In this document: positions 23,605-34,615 of the stretch, in pieces
Layout: each line of letters starts with the position of its first letter
How positions within the stretch are numbered: the first letter of the stretch is position 1
NCBI RefSeq assembly: GCF_933775445.1
Contig: NC_065872.1
Location: forward strand, 10,602,001-10,666,000
Direction of reading: 5' to 3'
DNA from: Argentina anserina
Taxonomy: Eukaryota > Streptophyta > Magnoliopsida > Rosales > Rosaceae
Length of the DNA stretch: 64,000 bases
Notes under the pieces: model-generated
What the model was told of the DNA's origin: nothing
Seen by the model: the letters and a program-made list of their open reading frames with translations, nothing else
The model's database searches: none
Made by a program: the position numbers and the translations under genes

Positions 23605-24689
23605 GGCATAAATGCCGATTTGCACCCTAAATTTAGCTGAAATTGTTAATTTGCACCATGAACTTGCATTTGAGTCAATTTACCTCCTAAACTTGGTAAA
23701 AATTGCCGATTTACACCCCGAACTTGTATTTGAGTCAATTTACCTCCTAAACTTGGTAAAAATTGCCGATTTGCACCCCATCCGTTAAATTTAACTGTTT
23801 ATATCCAATTTTGCGTCACATGTCATGCATTTAAGGGGTAGTATTGTCATTATATATTTATATTTTTCTTAAAAACAAATAAAAATATTCTTTAAAATGA
23901 GGATTATTTTGTTAATCAAATTATTTATTTACATATTTTTTTCTACCCACTTAACCCTACTTTGAATTATATATTCAATATACTCACCCATTCAAATATA
24001 GTGTGTTGTGTATAAATATATTTTTATATGTACACATTGTTGGAGGATGAACAAAACAAGAATAATAACGACGTAATAGAACAGAACGTAACCGTTTATT
24101 GATTGATGATGAGGCCAATATATATGCATTACATAACCACAATCTCGTAGGATTCGGAGTCCTAATCTATTACAGAGATGCGAATCTATCTCTAACAGAA
24201 AACCTAATAAGGCTAAGACACACACAATGGTAGAATAGTAATTCTCTCGGAACACACATTTATTTTTAATTTTCAATGTATTTAATTATTTATATTTTTT
24301 CTAATATCTTTTAACATACCATATCACATAAAATAATAAATATATAAATCAATAACTTGTTTCGAAAAACAAACATTGTAGCAAGTGTTCCTCTTAAGTA
24401 ATTTTATTAATTTATTTCATTATTCAATATGAATAAATATATAATGACAATACTACTCCTTAAATGCATGACATGTGACGCAAAATTGGATAGAAACAGT
24501 TAAATTTAACGGATGGGGTGCAAATCGATAATTTTTACTAAGTTTAAGAGGTAAATTGACTCAAATACAAGTTCGGGGTGTAAATCGGTAATTTTTACCA
24601 AGTTTAGGAGGTAAATTGACTCAAATGCAAGTTCGGGGTGCAAATTGATAATTTCAGACAAGTTTGAGGTGCAAATCGGCATTTATGCC
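23605..24689. mobile_element. MULE-type fold-back transposon
   Basis: The terminal inverted repeats begin GGCATAAATGCCGATTTGCA, about 245 bp long on each side. Each arm contains two copies of a TTTACCTCCTAAACTTGGTA motif. The flanks are TATTCTAAA (23596-23604) and TATTTTAAA (24690-24698), a 9-bp duplication with one mismatch. The loop carries a nested 217-bp solo LTR. No transposase. Confidence 0.85.
24038..24254. mobile_element. 217-bp solo LTR (TRIM-like) nested in the fold-back
   Basis: It begins TGTTGGAGGATG and ends TCTCGGAACA. An exact 5-bp duplication CACAT is at 24033-24037 and 24255-24259. The short length suggests a TRIM or a small copia-type LTR, but no internal region is available to tell. 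Confidence 0.75.
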
Positions 24690-25162
24690 TATTTTAAATT
24701 ATTACATTTTCACAACTTTATGACGAATACGAGAACAATTAATAAAAATTTGTGTAATAAATGTTGTATAACTTATAATTACAAGATCATGGTCATAGTT
24801 ACATGTTAGTGACTCTTTTTACAAATTTGAAGACAAATGTGCTGTAAAGATGATAAATTTTTTAAATGTCCACAAACAAGTTAAAATATGTCCTCATTCA
24901 TGCAATAGAGTGTTTAGTTGCTTAAAATTTTCATAATTATTATATTTATATGATGCACAAGTTAATTACGAGGATTACTATGATTCTGTTCATAAATGAT
25001 AATTTTTATTTTTTAGTGTAATTAATATGTTAATGGTATGTATTACATGTTTTTCGACTAAATTACTAATATGACAACAAATGTGTTATTAAATTTATAA
25101 AAAATATAAAATAAAATGTCACGTCTCAAAATTTAAATGAACAACCTGATGACTAGTTCTTT

Positions 25163-25550
25163 TATTTTTATTTCACGGCGAGGAACCATACCCCACTTAA
25201 CATGGGGACCCTAGTCTTATGTGGCTCTTACGAGCGCGAGCAGAGGTAGTCCACAACCGGAACATCAAGGTATTCCCACAACCGAATGTAATTCCTCTAG
25301 CATGAGACTAATTTCTGATGAGGCCCATGTGTAATGGTTCCAGCCCATGCCATTACAGCCTGGGTGCCCTGGCCACAATAATGCCTCCAGTGGCCTAATA
25401 CGGCCGAGCTTTTCGCTACAATAGGCTCATCAGACACACTAGAGTGTATAATGTTTTTGTCAACGATTAAACCCCTGACCAATGTCATATTTAAGCCATG
25501 ATCAAAGAGTTACCGCGGTCAGAAACTACTACACTACACCCCGTGATTTT
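25163..25550 (-). mobile_element. SINE-like retroposon, about 390 bp
   Basis: It is flanked by an exact 18-bp direct repeat CCTGATGACTAGTTCTTT (25145-25162 and 25551-25568), typical of LINE-mobilised insertions. The T-rich end at the left is the A-tail of a minus-strand element. Its head, read on the minus strand, resembles Pol III promoter boxes: TAGTGTAGTAG as an A-box-like and GGGGTTTAATCG as a B-box-like sequence. A truncated LINE 3' end is the alternative. Confidence 0.65.
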
Positions 25551-25568
25551 CCTGATGACTAGTTCTTT

Positions 25569-26550
25569 AGGTTATCAAGATTATATAAAATAAATAAATA
25601 AAAATGGTGGGTATGTGGTACCGGTGGGTACTGTAGTCTGTCTCATGGCCGTTCTTTATTTTTGGTAAGTTTGGTACAGAGCTAGGAGATAATTATGCCA
25701 TTATGGAAATGGATTATGGTTGGAAAAGGGTTATTAATTTAACTAATTATTTACAGAGCAAAACGAAATATTAGGTTTTTGGCTGTAAAGTGATGTCTGG
25801 TTTCAAAAGGGACATTTCATGGGAAGGAGACAAAGCTTGTTTCTAGTGGCAGTGACAGACACCCAGCACTGTTACTGTTACTGTTGCCTCACTCACTGCC
25901 CCTAAAATGTCTAATAGAATACCCGATTTCCAGACGAGCTGCTTACTCTCTTCATCTTCCTCTTCCTCTATCACTGTGCTCTCTGGCATTTCTGTGTTTC
26001 TGTCATTGCTGCCATGCTATAGCTTTCACTCATACCCTATATTCTATCATGTCACATATATCCAAGCCAGCCTTTCATCTCATGCTGCAGTGTACTAGCT
26101 CATTCATTCATGTATCATCATCTTTCAGTTTGTACATAATTACCATATTCCATCACATCGATCCATCATCTTTCATTGAAAAGCTAGATTAATACTAGTT
26201 TTCAAGAAATGTATTAAATTTGATTAATTAGTGGCTAACAATTTAGTTTACTCTTCATTTGCAATTTGTACACAAGAAGCTTGGAATCATTGGATAGCAG
26301 CAACTCTGCTCACATAATTTCATATTGAATCCAAAGATCTCTTAGTACCGGGACATTCAATCACTAAACTTCAAAACTTAAATTCATAGGAAACAAGTAC
26401 AATAATGTCTATGAAGCTAAGAAACTAGTCACTCGGATTACATATGGTACCATCCAAAAGAGACTTCATCACCTATGGCCTGGGTCACATTAAATTTAAC
26501 GATTTTTTGATTCTTTATTTTGTTCAGTGATAATTTAGGCACTTCACCGT

Positions 26551-26612
<62 letters not shown>

Positions 26613-27147
26613 AATCAATATATACCTCATCACATTTTCCATCTCCAACCATCTAAGAACTAATTCTATCCGATTGTTTTCTTGTTGTTGTTGTTGTGAC
26701 TCCCTTTATTCTGCCAGTTGCTGATCGTTTTCAGATCATCTAGTTCACTCTTGTCTCTACTCTTTCCGCACCCTCACCATATATATACAGAGAAACCGAC
26801 TTCTTTTTCCTAGTGACATCTCTCTCTCTCTCTCTCTCTCTCTCTAATATGTTTAGCTAGCTAGGTTAGCTATATCATATCCCATATAAATTCTCAGATC
26901 TCACTTCTAAACCAACCTTTAATACTATCATTTCTATAATTAAAGGTCCCATCTTCAAGTTCTCCTCTTTGATGAAGATCACAGGCACCCATCAACACCG
27001 TGCATGAAGTCATTGAATTTCACTACCATATCTTTGCCTCTGCAAAAGGAAACTCAAGCTAATTAATTTTCCTCTCACTTTTCTCTTTCTTCACCTCCAG
27101 GTCTCTGCTTTACACCCTCACGACAACCCCACTCTGATTGCTCCCCA
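25569..27147. promoter_or_regulatory. Dof gene upstream region, with CT and TA microsatellites and a TATA box
   Basis: A (TC)n/(TA)n composite microsatellite occurs at about 26552-26612 and a (TC)13 run at about 26820-26845. TATATATAC at 26780-26788 is a good TATA box, which would give a 5' UTR of roughly 330 nt containing the second CT run. Small open frames near 25884-26192 show no family and I discount them. Confidence 0.5.
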
Positions 27148-28245
27148 ATGATGACCTCCGACAACACGTCGGCGAAAAAGCAGGCCGACGAAATCCAACA
27201 AGGAGGAGGAGGAGGAGGAGGAGGAGGGGGAGGATCAGGGAACAGCCGCAAAACGGCGTCGTCCAAAGCCCCGCCGGAGCAAGCCCTCAAGTGTCCGAGA
27301 TGTGATTCCCCCAACACAAAGTTCTGCTACTACAACAACTACAGCCTGACGCAGCCCAGACACTTCTGCAAGACCTGCAGGCGTTACTGGACAAAAGGAG
27401 GAGCGTTACGTAACGTCCCCATCGGCGGTGGCTGCCGGAAAAACAAGAGAGTGAGGTCGTCTTCTTCCCGACTCTCCTGCAGCCTTGACTCCAAAGACTC
27501 AGGCGACTCGGCCTCTGACCACATGGGACTCAAGTTCTTTCAAGGCATTTCCCCCACCATGGATTTCCAGCTGGGTGGCCTCTCGTTGCCTAGACTCAAC
27601 CACCACCCGTCTTCTTCAGCAGTTGTAACCGCTCTTTACAATAGCAACAGCCAGTTCTCTCCATATGGTGACGTTGCAGTTACTTCTGGCCTGACACTTG
27701 ATCCTTCAGGTGGTGCTGCCGGAACTAATTCCTTCATGGGTTTTAACTATCCTCTCACCTTAGGCAGTGGAAGCGGCAGTGGCGGCGGCGGGGTTGGGTT
27801 TCATCAGAACAACATGAACAGTTCCATGAGCGTTCATAGCAGTCTTGCTTCTTCTATTGAGTCCCTTAGTTCTATCAACCAAGACCTTCACTGGAAATTA
27901 CAGCAGCAGAGGCTGTCCATGTTGTTTGGTACTTCTATAGGCGGAGATAGCCAGACACAGACGTCTCAGAAAGACATGCAGATGAATGATCTTGAGAAAA
28001 CTCAGGCAGTGCCTATTTTGTTTCAGAATCTGGAGATTTCAAAACCGAAAGAGTCTGCCGGAGGTGGAGATACAGCTGCCACGGAGTGGTTCTTTGGAAA
28101 CTCTTACGCACCGCCGCCGGTGACACCTACTCCGACAAACAGTGGCGGAAACGGAGGAGGAAACGAGAACAATGCAGCTAACTGGAATACTCATGGAATC
28201 GTTCAAGCATGGGGTGATTTGCAGCAATACAATACCTTGCCCTAG
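27148..28245 (+). CDS. Dof zinc-finger transcription factor, 365 aa, single exon
   Basis: Plant-specific DNA-binding protein recognising AAAG cores in the nucleus. The Dof domain lies at about residues 47-101 with CX2CX21CX2C (Cys 49, 52, 74, 77) and the signature [17 protein letters not shown], then [17 protein letters not shown] and GGGCRKNKR. Before it is an 11-Gly run (residues 19-29). After it comes a long Ser/Gly/Asn-rich region with [18 protein letters not shown] and a C-terminal segment ending [11 protein letters not shown], probably the activation domain. The start is ATG ATG; either codon would serve. No intron is needed. I cannot assign it to one numbered Dof gene. The AT-rich 3' region starts at 28246. 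Confidence 0.95.
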   Translation: MMTSDNTSAKKQADEIQQGGGGGGGGGGGSGNSRKTASSKAPPEQALKCPRCDSPNTKFCYYNNYSLTQPRHFCKTCRRYWTKGGALRNVPIGGGCRKNKRVRSSSSRLSCSLDSKDSGDSASDHMGLKFFQGISPTMDFQLGGLSLPRLNHHPSSSAVVTALYNSNSQFSPYGDVAVTSGLTLDPSGGAAGTNSFMGFNYPLTLGSGSGSGGGGVGFHQNNMNSSMSVHSSLASSIESLSSINQDLHWKLQQQRLSMLFGTSIGGDSQTQTSQKDMQMNDLEKTQAVPILFQNLEISKPKESAGGGDTAATEWFFGNSYAPPPVTPTPTNSGGNGGGNENNAANWNTHGIVQAWGDLQQYNTLP

Positions 28246-30911
28246 AGGACTACGCATCATGAGAGGTAGCTCAATACAATCTTAAAAAGCTTGATCATGA
28301 TCATGATCGATGTTGAAGAAGAAAATGGGGCAATTATATCATTGGTTTTGAATTATTATCTGAGAAAGAAACCCATTTGGCATGTTAATTTCTGTTTTGG
28401 TTTTTTCTTTTGTTGATATGAAAATGTAAACGCTAATTGACTAGTCCTTTAACAAAAGAAGAAATTAGTCTTACTACTTGTGCATGCCCTAAATTCATGT
28501 TTATATGGTAGATGATCGTCTGATAATTAAACTTGTTGAATTACCCAAGTTAGATTGGAACATTAATTGTTTGTGTTGTTAGGCAACTTCATTCCAAATG
28601 GCAATGATGCTCAGTACTTAAATTAACACTGCTCTAGCCAGCATTGAAATTCATTTCACTACTTAAATTAAGGCCAGGTACCTCTCTTAATTTCTAAGTC
28701 CTTTAATTTCTCATTTCTCCCTTTGGGATCTGTGATTGTTTTTTCTAGAATTAAATCTTTGATTTGTTCTATGTTGAGTCAGTTGATGTGTATATCTACA
28801 ACTCTCACAGTCCTATAAACTTAGAAGTTAGAAGAGTGTCTCTTTCTAGAAACTGAGCCTCATCAGCCACTGAATCAATGTCAATCTAAAACAGATCACC
28901 ACAGCAGAGACAGTAGCAGCTTAAGTAGCCCTGCAATGTAGAGGTAGGCTAGCCTTGTCCTGCTGTCACGTCCTCTCCCTCTTTGATAATAATTAGTGAC
29001 AGTGTGGTATGATTTTGGTGCTGTCTGAAAAAGTGGTGGTTTGAAAGTTGAATTATAGAGAGAGGAGAGAGAGAGAGAGAGTTTTTTGGGGAGTGAGCCC
29101 TCTTTCCTCATCTTGCTAATTGCTTGCTGCTAATTGCTACTGCTTCATATGAGTATTGATCAGGAAAGCATCTCTCTCTCTCTCTCTCATTGTGATTCTG
29201 CAACTGTTGAGAGAGGAGATCGAAACTAATGAAGCAATCTTTTTAGATTTTACTTGCACTTCGTCTTTCCATTGCTGCATTGCTCTATCTTTACTCTTTA
29301 CTTTGCCTACCTATTTCTGTGAAAACTATTTATGAGCTAGTTTAGATATATATAGTCTCTTCAATTCCATCAACAGAATCTTGATCTCTCTTTGATCAAA
29401 GACAGTTAAATACAGCTACTGCTTGTACTACAGTGGAATGTTGTGCTCTTTGTCTTCTTTCCTTCTCTTTGGGGTAGCTACGTATTGATGAAGAGATCGA
29501 TCGATTGAGGAGCATGATCATTTATCTCTTGGGTAAGAAATAGGCAACTTTTGGGTTCTTAGCCACTGTGTTTTGAAAGCTCTACGAGTGCAACATTCCA
29601 TAGGATTCTATTGAACTACATAACATATAGGGGGCTTTGCATGAGTTGAGTCGACACCACCAACTTCCTTTGGCAGACATGTTACATAGGTCCCCCCATC
29701 TTTATAAACATGCATGTTGCTGCTGCTTTTTTCATATACATCGTCGATCTCTCACTTATGTACACACATGCCTTGATCAATAAAGCTCTAAACAGCTTCG
29801 AAGAGTATGAATGATCAGAGATGAGGGATATATATATAGGCCAATATGCAAGAGTTGTTCAAATGATGTTGTAGTATCATCATGAAGAAGACGTCCACCA
29901 AAGTGATCAAGTAGCCTCCCTTTTTCAGGCATTCAATTCAAAAATCAAAATCGTTGATTTTTATTATTCAAAAATGCAATTATTGTAAAATTTTGCCAAT
30001 TTTTTTTAACTAGCTAGCTAGCTAGCTACACCAAGTAAGGGTTTACTTATATGATTATATGATTTATATCTAGCGCTAGCTGCACAACTTTTAATGAGAA
30101 AAATAAGTCTATCTTGCTAGGGTTTACTTATAATAAACATTATAAATTAATGCATACGAAATTATTGAATGAACAAATTAATCCTTATTATAACTAAATT
30201 ATCGAATTATAGTTTGTGCACAGTACGAAATAATTTGGTATATATAGTGATAAAAAAATCTCTTTGCGAGAAGGAGGTCGTGATGAAATTCACGAAAGAC
30301 TAACGTTACAATTTTGAGTGTTTAAAAAACAAAAATAATTATTTCCGGAAACACTATATATGGACAATGGACAATGAAAATTACACAAAACATTATATAT
30401 GTTGTGATCTTCAATTTCTTAATTTGTTGGCTTTGACATGTTCTCCTTTACATGCACCATCCATATGAAAAGACGGATTGTACATCAATCAATTAGTATA
30501 TCTTCATATATATAGTGTATGTATCAAGTCTTAGTTTATTGTTTTAATTTAGAATAGTGTTGTGGCTCAGAAGCGGAAGACATGAAGTTGCGTGATTAAC
30601 GTGAAGGGCTGAGCAAGACAACCTTACGTTTCCATCGACTAAGATGGTGCGGGCGTTATGTATAGATACATGCTGCATCTGTATGTCATTGTTTCAACTG
30701 TCAATTTATAAGCTAGCTAAGATAATCTGCAAGAAGCTCATGACTACTTGTTGGTGTGGAACCATCCCATGCTCTTTATCATCGACTACCTTATCCTACA
30801 CCCCCAGCAGCCATGCCCCTACCATCGATCAACTTATTTAATTAGTTACTTAGCCTGTGAAGTGTGAACCATCTATCAAATCGATCATTTATTATATATA
30901 TATATATATAT
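28246..30911. other. Gene-free region downstream of the Dof gene
   Basis: AT-rich sequence with short GA runs (about 29057-29080) and a CTAG-type repeat near 30012-30030. No supported gene. Confidence 0.45.
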
Positions 30912-31326
30912 ATAGATTATCTTGGCTTAGGAGGTACTTATTTATTCAAATTGTGCGGATTTCTTATTTTGGTCAAATTTGTTTATCATATTTTTGCATC
31001 TTAACCATTCATATCTTAGGTCCTAACGTATAGATTATGTCTGAAAAATTTCAACCAATTCGGTGATCGTTAAGGTATCAAAAAAGTATTAAAACCATGA
31101 ACGAGTGAAAAGCTGAACCATTCGTATTTTTAATACTAAATCGCAGTTTTGAATATCTTAACGATAACTAAATTAGTTGACATTTTATAGAAGTGATATA
31201 TACATTAAGAGCTAAGATCTGAACGGTTAAGATGTAAAAATATGATCGAAAAATTAGCCAAAATAAGAATTTCGCACCATTTGAATAAATAAGGATCTTC
31301 TTAGCTAAGAAAACCTCTATATATAT
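30912..31326. mobile_element. Fold-back MITE, about 410 bp
   Basis: Two arms of about 170-200 bp are imperfect inverted copies. The left arm contains TTATTTATTCAAATTGTGCG and TTTTGCATCTTAACCATTCA; the right arm contains their reverse complements with substitutions. Both ends lie in TA-rich sequence, so the exact ends and target duplication cannot be fixed. A TA-targeting family such as Stowaway/Mariner is possible. Confidence 0.7.
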
Positions 31327-34300
31327 ATTTATGTGCATGGACCATATATACTAATATACATACAGAGAAAGATGATCTATCCAGAGCACGAAGGTCATGT
31401 ATATATATATATTAAAATTAAGTAAACCTAGCTATAGATGGCGACATGGCGTGCATGAACACATTTTCTTCTTTGTTATTCAACTGCTCGCACGTTATTT
31501 CTAAGGGGTAAAATATTTATGCATTATGATTACATAGATCACAAAAGTGTAACTCTTTTAGGCTTGATGGTGGTTAACTTTTTGACTGAGGAATGAAAAT
31601 CAAGTACCTTCCTCTTTTCGCTCTTGCCTAATCCTTGCATCTGGACAAAAGATGCACGAATTATAGCAAAGCGACCGAACGGACTCAATTATGAATTATT
31701 AGTTGAATTAACCCACAGCTTGAGCTACAAATTTGCAGCAAATTAGCCCTAATTGATGACACAAATTAAGCAAACAATGCAAGCTAGCTAAAGGTCATTA
31801 ACATGCCGGTGTATGTACGTGCGTGTTCTTATCCTCATGATGAAGTTCGACTTGTGGTTTGTGCCAACAATTAGACTTAACTGACCTGATCGAGTGCAAT
31901 TAATTCTAACACAATCGTAATTTAAAATGTGAGATCGAAGAAAGTTGTATGAATGTATGATGTATATCATGTTACGCAAAAATAATATAATAATATATAT
32001 TTCAAATTTCGGACTAATTAGTAACTACGTTCTAAAACGGTGGTCTCCTCTAATAATCTCATAGCCTAATGTATCTCTCCATATGCCTGTCTTGTAAGTT
32101 GGTGGAACTGATCAAGCAGATGAACGACCAAGATTCTCATATCAAATCATATAGGGATATATTGGGTTTGCTTTAGCACCAATTCATGCTTATGAGTTGA
32201 ATTCCTTCTCAAGTGTAACAGTTCTAGGCTAGAACTCTATAATGTGAACCAAGAAATGAGATTTATAGAAGAAAACACTCTTACGGATATTATGGCAATG
32301 AAGCAATGAAACGCATTATCATTCAAAACAATCTATATATAACGTTCGAAACCTCTTATCGATCAGCAAAAAATCTCTGTTGTCTAGTGTCTTTGTAGAC
32401 AGTGGAGAATTGCAGATGGATACTGATCGAGTCGATGGTCGATCAGTGATCCACCACTACCACCCTTTTAAAAAACGAGAAAGTCGCCTTCAAGATCGTC
32501 ACCTTCTTCGGCAGTTTCTAGGGTTTCAGAAAACAACACTCCTCTCGATCTAGAGCTCATCCAAGCCACCCTCATCATTTCATGTGGCTTCTTCCACACG
32601 AAGGTTCGTTACGACCAGTTTCCCACCTCGCACATAAGAAAATTTCGTACAGCAATAGCTCCGACTGCACTATTCCCAATCAAAGTAGTGAAAGGACACC
32701 TGACGATATATATCGAGGTTCTGGGTAGCAACCTTGGCTGAAACTTTAAATCGGTTGAAAGCCGATCAGAAACTAGTAATTGGCGGCTCTACCATCAAGA
32801 AGAAGCTTCAGGTGGAGGACTGGATACCGTCCGGCAAGAGAGGTGCCGTCGTCAGACTGTAATGACTAAGAAAATAAAAACGTCCGCACTTTTAGAGAGT
32901 TGCATGTGTCCTCTTTAGAACGGCTATATATATATATTTATATAATTGTTAATCTACATATTTGTATCGTTTCATTAATTTAAATGTATATGTATGCCGT
33001 TGTAGGTAGAAATATTATTCGGTCATATAACGCCTAAAAGGTTTAATCGAGTTCTTATATATCTCAATATCTCATTTCTATAACACGATGAACAGTAATA
33101 AGGATATATGCGTTTCTATGAAACTTGTACGTGAGTTCCCATAGATTGTTTGGTAATTCGATCATTACTTAATCGTTTTCGATATTGTACTCCAGAATCT
33201 TTCCTTTATTAAGACGAGAATGGAATGTCCTCATTCTGAATGTAAAATCAGATAAGTCACCTGTAGCATTTAATTTAATGATTTTACTCTGCATGACGTA
33301 CAATAATTTAGAACCCAAGTTAGCCAACATACAGACCACATGGAATGACGATGTAATTTGGGATTATACATGGATGTGTGTGTACGTGTAGAAAAATAAT
33401 ATGAAAAAGGAGACTTGGCAGTTCGTTTTTATAAACTTTTAATATATTAATTAGAGACTAAAATTTTGTATATCAACAAATTATTTTGGTGGCCTTCGGA
33501 CTATATATGGTTAGCTGAGCCTGAACTGGTTCTACAGTAAAGTTGGATTTACGCTGTACCTATAATTCGATATATGGTAGTTATGATAGCGCCATATAAT
33601 GTTTGTTATGATGCTAATTATTGGAAGAGCTTTTATATATATATATATATATTTTTTTTTTTTGAGGAAGTTGTCCCTGTTGTATCAATACCACATAAAG
33701 TTGCAGAGTTGACAATAGACCTGGTGGGTATGAACTATGAAGTTTATTATACCATTTGGAGATCGACCAGCAATATTACCGCTAGCATTTATCCACATTT
33801 AATTTCGCCGCATAATTCTATCATGTACAGAGAAACTTCATCAATGAGTTAGAAGCCAAGTTCTGAACTCTCACAGTACGAACTTTGTTATTTATTTCAA
33901 TACTATTCACGAATATGAGTAGCAGTACTGTATAAATGCATATGTTGCTAACTAATCTCATAGCTCAGGTTAGCTAAGCAGAAAATGACAGTACTTGGCC
34001 AGTGGCTGAAAATCATTGATTTCAATTCAATTTTAGAGCTGCTCTGCTTCACCATAACACAGACAAACTGGGTTTTGGCCTCTGCCCCCCAATGACAGTA
34101 CTTGGCCAGTGGCTGAAAATCATTGATTTCAATTCAATTTTTGAGCTGCTCTGCTTAATCATAACACAGACAAACTGGGTTTTGGCCTCTGCCCCCCAAA
34201 GTGATTGCAAGCTAGCAACAAAAGCGGCAGAGGCACTTAAATTATTACAGAACCTAAACCAAAACCAAGATGTTAACCCTTCACTACAGCTTGTTTCCCA

Positions 34301-34615
34301 GGATTTCTAAGTCCCATACTGAAATCACTCATGACAGCACACTATGATGAATTGTAGTCATTGTAGCCGTATCTAGTAAGGTAGCTGGTTCCTTTGAGCT
34401 TTGTTAAATTGTGGCAACAAAACTAAAGAAATCCAATAACAAAGTTGGGATGAAAGCATCTCAAAAGAACAAATGAAATTTCATAAGCAATGAATGAATT
34501 ACTGGTAGAACTAAATAAATACATCTCAGAAAATGCACAAGGTTACTATCTATATTGTGCATGTGTAAGTTGTCCATAACTACATATTAATAAAAAGAAA
34601 ATGTGCAGCACATTA
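31327..34615. other. Gene-free region with a tandem duplication
   Basis: No convincing gene. A stretch of higher GC near 32380-32870 has fragments of open frame that I could not place in any family; it may be an old retroelement or gene fragment. Confidence 0.4.
33985..34197. repeat. 107-bp tandem duplication, two copies
   Basis: A unit beginning ATGACAGTACTTGGCCAGTG and ending GGCCTCTGCCCCCC occurs twice with period 107 and only about four differences. It lies about 420 bp beyond the kinesin stop codon. Confidence 0.95.

Larger units (their letters stand above)
23110..24960. repeat. Tandem repeat, unit about 200 bp, three to four degenerate copies
   Basis: Successive copies share words such as GTAATAGAGTGCTCAG, ATTACAAATACAAGGACAATTGATA and TTTACAAATTTGAAGACAAATG. 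Copies start near 23125, 23320 and 23545. The third is interrupted at 23605 by a MULE fold-back and resumes at 24699, and a partial fourth begins near 24885. The array is AT-rich and non-coding. Confidence 0.75.

Noticed and set aside
25884..26192. 102-codon open frame upstream of the Dof gene
   Set aside because: Cys/Ser/Leu-rich translation of CT-rich promoter DNA without homology.
32380..32870. Possible exon-like GC-richer block
   Set aside because: No continuous frame or family match could be found on either strand.
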